64,000 bases of DNA from Cavia porcellus. Lineage: Eukaryota > Chordata > Mammalia > Rodentia > Caviidae. The DNA is taken from the NCBI RefSeq assembly GCF_034190915.1, contig NW_026947507.1, forward strand, positions 28,758,001 through 28,822,000, given 5' to 3'. Positions 57,395 to 64,000 of this stretch are shown here, piece by piece. The notes under the pieces are model-generated. The model had not been told where the DNA came from. It was given only the letters and a program-made list of their open reading frames with translations, and made no database searches. Each line of letters starts with the position of its first letter. Positions within the stretch are counted from its first letter, which is position 1. The position numbers and the translations under genes were made by a program.

Positions 57395-58575
57395 GCTCTC
57401 ACTTCCTATATTCAATATATTATTTGAAGCCTTTACCAGAGCAATTATGAAATAGAAAAAATGAAAGACATCCAAATATAAAGAAGTGATATTGTCACTG
57501 TTAACAATCAGTAGCGTTTCTACACACTAACAACAAAATATTCAAAAACATATTATTTATAAATAATTACCAAAGGGAATACATTTAACCAAGGGAGTGA
57601 GAGCTTACACCCTGAAAACTATAAATTATTGAAAGTAACTGAAAATATGCAAAGAAATGAAGAAAGATCACATACCTAGGGGCTAAATACACTAACACAA
57701 AATACCCATTAGCAAAGTCAGGGCAACAAAAAAAGCAAAATTTCACAAATTGATTCCATAAAATGAAAAAGCTTCTGCCTCATGGAATGAGTAACAATAT
57801 GTAGAGAAAACTCTAGGAATAAAAATAGGTAAGACATTAAATGGTAAGACATTAAATCCAAAATATATAAGAAGATTGCATACTCAATAAGAAAAGAACA
57901 CCTAATTTAAAAATGAGCAAGTGTATGAATAGATACTGCTCAACCGAAGATGTACAATGGCCAGTATATACACACAAAAAAGGTAAAATGTTGAGAAAAT
58001 TTTCTTAATAAAATATTGTTAAGTGTTAGGAAAATGCAAGTCAATTTAAAGTCCCAATGATACATCACCCCACATCTGACAAAATGCATCTTTTCAAAAA
58101 CATGGAAAACAAAAGTGTTGAAAAAGATGTGACAAGATACTTGCACATAGCTGGTGAAGCAACAAATTGGTAGAGAAATGGTGAAACTGACTTTGAAGAG
58201 TCCTCACAAAACTAAACACAAAATTACTGTGTACCCCAGCTAGACCACTTGTAGGCCCAGATGATTAGGGTCCATCTAAGTTTCCATCAGCAAATGAGCC
58301 TGTAATACATGGACACGATAGACACTGTGTCAGACTTAAAAACACAGAAACTGCCATTTACAACTCATAAATGGAGTTGGAGTACATTTATGCCATGGGA
58401 CATAAATCAGGCACAAAAAGATACATGTCACATATCATTAATTGTATCTCCTATCTGGATCTAAAATATTTGAATTCATATAATTATCAAGTAATATAAT
58501 GCTTAGAGTCTTGGAGTAAGGTACAGGGAAAGGGTATGAATTTTAAGGAGTGTAAAGTCAGTTTGGGAAAACATT
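57395..58575 (+). mobile_element. Old L1 ORF2 fragment, sense
   Basis: Late-ORF2 words appear in order: 'caatcagtagcgtttctaca', 'aaaatgaaaaagcttctgcc', 'gaaaatgcaagtcaatttaa', 'gttgaaaaagatgtgacaag', 'tagagaaatggtgaaactga', 'tacatttatgccatgggaca'. No continuous frame. It is an old, inactive copy lying in the same orientation as those at 42.9 and 54.3 kb. Confidence 0.72.
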
Positions 58576-58579
58576 TTGA

Positions 58580-59220
58580 TATATTTTCTTTTTTGAGCCC
58601 TATTTCACACTGTAGTGAACGTAGTTATTAAACAGAGCACTGTATGAGTCAAAATAGCTTTGAAAATCAAATTTCAAGCACTGTTGTTAGCCACCCAAAC
58701 TCTAAAAGAGCCCTCCTTTCAATGTATTACTTTTAAACACACATTTAGTATTTAAAATAATCTTTAATATTTATCAGTGTAACCAATCACTGGTATCTTC
58801 AAGCCTTTGTTCATGTCTTTCATCTAATTAGACATCATTCTGTTTACTAAAGTGTTTCTGTTCTTGTCTCCATTTTTTCATACTTTATCCCTTTACCCAT
58901 ATTTACTTTACCTGTTTTATTATGACTCTTAGACATGTTTTTATTTAACAAGTCCAAAAATTAGGCTATTCTTTGTCTTATATGGTGTTATTCTAATTTA
59001 TTTTCTTCTGAATGTGTTTTTCCCATTTTCTATTCCACAGCATTTACATATTTATCTGTTTCCTCTCCTCAACTCAGGTACCATCGGATTTATTTCTTGT
59101 TCTAATTTTGCTCCATTTTTTATTAGCACTTTCAGGGGAATGCTTTGATGTTGACATTAGTTTTTAATATTGTCTCATTTTATTTTTTTAAATCCTATAT
59201 CGTATTTAACTCTCATTTGA
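58580..59220. other. No gene or classified repeat seen
   Basis: T-rich unassigned sequence. Confidence 0.5.
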
Positions 59221-59237
59221 TATTTTCTAGAGTTTTT

Positions 59238-59350
59238 TTTTTTTTTTTTTTTTTTTTGGTCTTTTTCGTTTTTATCGGTACCAGGATTGAACTCACGACT
59301 GCCTGCTTGCAAGGCAGGTGCTTATGCCGCTGAGCTAAATCCCCAGCCCC
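59238..59350 (-). mobile_element. ID-type SINE, antisense, with 17-bp target duplication
   Basis: A long T tail is followed by 'ggtctttttcgtttttatcg', 'gtaccaggattgaactcacg', 'actgcctgcttgcaaggcag' and 'gctgagctaaatccccagcc'. TATTTTCTAGAGTTTTT lies at 59221-59237 and exactly again at 59351-59367. It is a recent, complete insertion. Confidence 0.96.
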
Positions 59351-59367
59351 TATTTTCTAGAGTTTTT

Positions 59368-59938
59368 AATAAGCATAATCTCTTGAGCATATATTTTTAA
59401 TGTTGTATATTTCTTAAGAAGATGAACATAATAAATAAACATAATTCAGCTTGGTAAATTCACTTTTTCAGCCAACGTCTCTTTGGTACTAATTGCATAC
59501 CGGGAACTCATGCATGCTCTTCAGATGCAAGAGATAGGTCAGTAATCAAAATCTCTGACCTCATAGAGCTCAAATTATAGTCAGAAAGAATAAGTAAAAC
59601 ACGTAGTCATCAGATCTATAAAGTAAACAACTTTGTGTTATGTAACGGTGGACACTAAATAAAATAAGGCAGGAGTTACGTTGATCTCATAGGTTTTTTT
59701 AAAGTAGCTAAAATATTTCTTTGAAAAAATAACAGTTGCAAAATGATGTGAGAATGAAAGAAACAGACTGTGAGAGAGACACACACAGAAAGAGTTAGAG
59801 ACAGACAAAGAATAATCATGACAGGCGTGATCTACCAAGAGGAAAACAAACACATTTAAATCAGAGAACTCACTACGTGTTTCGAAAACTTTAGCATTTT
59901 CTCTTTCCCATTCTATTCTATTGCATAGGAGAATTTAA
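59368..59938. other. No gene or classified repeat seen
   Basis: AT-rich unassigned sequence with a GA-rich patch near 59755-59800. Confidence 0.5.
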
Positions 59939-59943
59939 CTGTC

Positions 59944-60719
59944 TGTTAGGGATTGAGAACTGGTGGTCAACTCAACGCCAGCTGGATTACATCAGCATCC
60001 ATGGAGCGAAGATGCTCCAGCTGAGGAGAGTTGCCAGGAAAAATAGGTGAAGAAGAAGGGGAGTACAGAGGGGTTGAGGCGTTAAGGAGGCATTGTGGGT
60101 TCTCCTATGAGTTGCTGTCTGAGCTGTTTGTTCTCCTGGAGAAGCTTTGGTCCTCACATGGAGCATTGCTTCCTGGTTCTGGAGAGGAAGATGTGTGCTG
60201 CTTGGTCTCCAGGATGAACTCCTCATGCTGCTTCCTGGCACTTACCCGACTGTGCTTGTTGTCGGAGGAGCTCGGGGCCTCCGTGTTGCTGAGGACGGCT
60301 GTGGTGCCTTCAGGATAGCCCTAATCTTTGTTGTAAGTGTGACTTCTCAGCTCCAGCATAGAACCATCATCCCACTAGCACAGTTCCTTCATCCTGCTGG
60401 CTTAGAACAGCTTCCACCCCTGACCTTTGGGCCTTCCCAGCCCAGATCCATAAAAGAGACTGGCGTGAGTCCTTCTTGTGGGCTCTAGACCTCCAGTTGG
60501 ACTTGTGAGACGCATTGTCCTGAGCTCTGGATTTTTATCTGGACTCATGTGAGACATTGCCATGTGGTTTAGGATCTTAACTAAATAATCTATGTCTTTG
60601 GTGTTGCAAATAGATTTCCTACATTTTCCTATGTTAACTCGTGGTTACCATTATAAAAATATTATAAACTCCATGTCCTAATTCTAGTTGTTCTCTGTGT
60701 ACAACCCCTGACTACAACA
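59944..60719 (+). mobile_element. Solo LTR, probably ERVL-like, with 5-bp target duplication
   Basis: A 776-bp block starts TGTTAGGGATTGAGAACTGG and ends CCCCTGACTACAACA, giving TGTT...AACA ends. The perfect 5-bp duplication CTGTC lies at 59939-59943 and 60720-60724. It is GC-richer than its surroundings. A CATAAAAG TATA-like box near 60449 suggests plus orientation, but this is not certain. Five base pairs is usual for class III (ERVL) elements and possible for others. No internal retroviral sequence is present. Frames at 60031-60318 and 60147-60488 lie in the LTR and are incidental. Confidence 0.85.
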
Positions 60720-60724
60720 CTGTC

Positions 60725-63700
60725 CAACAGAAACTTAAAGCCAATATTTAGTATTGTAGAAAAGTGATTCTCTAAATAATACATACAGTCAATATTTCAT
60801 TTAAGTTTATAGCAGTATATGTTGATCTTGTGGTGTTTACCTAACCATCTAGTTCTTTTCTCTGACATAATGGTATGTTAAAACTGTTTATTCAGAAAGG
60901 AGATTAAATAATACACTGCATAGCTGTACTTCTTTCTGTGTACATTGTACCTTCTGTATATGCAAAGATTTATATATTCTCAAAACATATGGCCAGTACA
61001 TTACTGTAAGGTTTGTATTACCAACTCATTGGCAATCTTACTCAGGTTGATGACAATCTTGTAACTCATTAGTGGGCTGCAGATCAAATGAAATGAAACC
61101 CTATAAATGCACAGAGACATAGTGGTGACCATAGAATGAGATATTATATGTGTCTAGTGAACATAAAAACAGTTTAAGATACTGGTGATGCACATTTCCT
61201 ATATTAGAATAATAATTTCAAGCTAAAATATTCTTATAGTAGTATTTTTCTCAGTAAGGCAGGTTTTTGCTTTAAATTTCCATATATGTAATTTTTTAGC
61301 TGTAAAAATTTAGGGGCAATGTATGTATTGATTATTATTGAAAAATGTTTTGTTCATTGAAAAGTCATTCCTGGAAAGCATATGAAATTAACTAACAGTA
61401 GTTAAACTCATTCACTTACAAGTTTCTCTACAGAATAGTTAATGACAATCAACACATTATTTCCTTATTCACTTAATGCTCTAATGCAGAGTGTGCAACT
61501 TAGAAGTCTTAAGGTATGGACAGTACATGCCAACATTTTGGCACAGTGGTTTAACCCACACAAATGATTTCTTTCTGAGCCTCTAATAAAATCTGTGATT
61601 TCATGCTCCTTCATTTCCTTGCTTGTCATGGAAGGAGGGAGTCTACTTGGACAATGGTACTCTTCTGAACCATTGTCAGGTTTAATAGCATGCCTAAGAA
61701 CTGTCATATTCCATGTGATCTCTGAATTAAATAGAGCATATCAATAGAGGGATGGAGAGTTAGGGGCTCTCAAGGGAGCTTATTCCGATACGGCTTAACA
61801 AAAGCATATGAACCAACTGAAGCAGAATGTAATGTTATTTTCTGTAAAATAAAGCAGATTTATTTAAGTGCAGAGGGCAAACGATGGTGAGGCATTAACT
61901 TTTTCTCTCTGCATTTTGTACTGTCAGTGACCGTGCCAGGTAACACTGCAACTCCAGATTTCTCTGAGAAGTTAAGTGACTTGTGATGAATGGATACTAT
62001 ATTATTGCCTCCATTTATTTTGTGACTTTTTGATTGCTTGTTCAATAAGAGCAAAGTTACAGAGTGAAATTATGTTCAACGAAGCATCCAAATAGATGTA
62101 TGTTCATCCATTCAGTTCAGTGCCAATAATGATTATTCCTTCATTAGAAGAGACACCTTCTGGTCCCTATCACCAATAAATATTATCTTCTGGATAAAGA
62201 GTTAATTATTATAAATCTATTCACTCTTGGGAGCCAGTCAATAGAAGTAAAAGTCTAATTATTAGCTCAAATACGTTGTTTGGCAATTCAACACTACTTT
62301 GTGGTGAATCACACTAGGCATTGAAACATATAGTTTGCAGATGTTTAATGAGTTTAAATTTTCATTTGCTTTTGTATTATGCTATTAGTCATGAAGACAT
62401 AAATCCACACTTTGTGTTTGGTTGACACACTTGACCAATAATCATAGGTGTAATTGTTTTGCAAGCCGTAAGAAAATGAATTTTCTAATACATGCTTGAC
62501 ATCAGCATTGTAATTAAAAATGAAAGCAAATGAAACCCAACCATTACTTTAGTTTCTAATAAATTTACAAAAATACGTACATAACATCCTATACAGAAGT
62601 CATACCTAGCTACAGTCACTCATGCATCTCATTTTTAGAACTTGCTGCCTTAAGTTTAATATAGTGGGTTTTACAACTTTCCTTGGAAACAGTTACATCT
62701 CAAAGAACAGGCATTCTACATTGTGCAAGTTTATTGTAATAAATGTTTGAGTTTGGAAGAGAAATAAACTACTTTGAACATTCCTAGTACAATCAGATCC
62801 AATATTTTTGATTGATCATAGCATCACTATCCATTCTTACTCCACGCATTTGGTATTGTGCATGAACAATTGTTATCTGAAATAAATCCATTGTATAGAC
62901 TATGGTACTGTGTGTCAGACACTTCTGCAGCACTGCAGAATGATTTCTTTCTGATGTATCTACCTGGAGAGTTTAGGGAGTCAGTGATAAATTGTATGGA
63001 GAGCTAAATAGCACAATCAACTCAGTTTTTCAAAAACAGCAGTTTATAAATCATCCTTCACTCTTCCATCAATCATTACGTTCCACTGGGAGATGCCAAA
63101 CAGTTGGTTAAGTAGAACATTACTATTTCAAGTTATCATTGCCTTAGGATGAACCCTACAAAGATCATTTGCCTTCAATGTGAACTTCCCCTAAATGTCA
63201 GTCTCCCACCCAGATTCCTGTGTTTCTTCACTGCACAAATATAAAATTCAAGGACTCTTAACGGCCCCACAAACATCGTCATCATATCTGTCTTGTGAAT
63301 TTCACTCAGTCCTTTACACAACCTCAAACATTTGTCTCTGATATGTAAGCCCATGTATAATTCTTTTCTTACCATATCTGTCTTTCCTCATATTATATTG
63401 CTCCCTGTCAATTTCCTATAATGTTTCAGTTTCCACCAACAGTAAGCAAAGTGACAAACTTTCTAAAATAACTTAAAAATTATGCTATTTTAGCAGAACA
63501 GTCTTTGACAAATATATTTCTACTATCTTCTTTCAAAGACTTTCATATAAAACCTTTAGGTTTGTTTGTTTTTTTTTTTTTAAGTGCTACTTTCCCCGCC
63601 CATGAAAATGGCACAGGCTGGTGAGCAACTAGTTTTGCTTTTCTATAACCCTTGCTATCTTTAAATATTCTACATAGTGTTCCTGACATAATATGCAGCA

Positions 63701-64000
63701 ATGGTAATTTATGAGATTAAAATATCTCTCTTGAAAATGTAACTGTCATTGGTCTACTAATTATGTTTTATTCATCAGTGTCCCAAACAATGTTCTAGGC
63801 TGCACTAAATATCTATTGATGAGTATAAAATGGAACTATTGTTTATATAACTTTTATTTAATATACTTCAATAATTTTACTAGATAAAAATTTTCACATT
63901 TTTCTACTTTGTTAATATCACATTTTAAACTGCATAAATTTTACAGCCATAACTTCTATTTCTTTTTAATCTGTTTAAATTGTCTTTGAGCTCTCCACTT
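60725..64000. other. No gene or classified repeat seen
   Basis: AT-rich sequence to the end of the window, with frames of at most 80 codons (for example minus strand 61465-61707) and no recognisable domain, repeat or RNA gene. Confidence 0.5.

Noticed and set aside
60031..60488. Two overlapping plus-strand frames of 95 and 113 codons in GC-rich sequence
   Set aside because: They lie wholly within the solo LTR bounded by the CTGTC duplication and have no domain. GC-rich DNA lowers stop-codon frequency.

Overview
This is a stretch of AT-rich mammalian nuclear DNA with no protein-coding gene I can support. The interspersed repeats point to a rodent. There are many copies of a tRNA-Ala-like, ID-type SINE, several dimeric SINEs made of a 7SL-derived B1 half plus an ID half (B1-dID-like), rodent-style L1 elements, and solo LTRs of IAP/ERVK-like, MaLR and ERVL-like type. 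I saw no murid B2 or B4 elements, and the ID copies carry a GGCATAAGCGC core and a GTGAGTTCGATCCCCGGTACCGAT end. A non-murid rodent is therefore most likely, but I cannot name the species. The open frames of 60-170 codons are chance frames or L1 remnants. The window is best read as intergenic or deep intronic.

Layout. 1-10.7 kb is mostly unassigned, with an unclassified repeat near 3 kb, one young SINE and a direct duplication (5.26/6.66 kb). 10.7-18 kb is a dense cluster of small elements: an IAP-like solo LTR with a perfect target duplication, MaLR-like LTR remnants, B1, ID and B1-dID copies. 21.6-23.2 kb is an old L1 split by an LTR-like insertion. 27.7-29.3 kb holds stacked LTR-like repeats and an AT microsatellite. 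32.5-39.5 kb is one full-length 6.93-kb L1 on the minus strand, bounded by a 14-bp target duplication. 42.9-43.6, 54.3-54.9 and 57.4-58.6 kb are old L1 pieces. 47.6-52.6 kb is a rearranged L1 mosaic with a nested MaLR LTR. 59.9-60.7 kb is a 776-bp solo LTR with a 5-bp target duplication. The last 3 kb is unassigned.

Most interesting points. (1) The L1 lineage here has tandem repetition at both ends: about three 172-178-bp monomers in the 5' UTR, and a roughly 151-bp unit repeated in the 3' UTR, seen in two separate copies and spaced exactly 151 bp between four successive units in one of them. (2) The 47.6-52.6 kb mosaic has a half-L1 (HAL1-like) layout, with ORF1, a fragment of ORF2 endonuclease and the ORF2 C-terminus but no reverse transcriptase. 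The missing middle of ORF2 lies directly next to it, inverted, with nearly matching breakpoints. (3) A 59-bp SINE copy without a tail has an 11-bp target duplication. Nothing here forms a pathway or operon; the elements interact only by nesting and mutual interruption.
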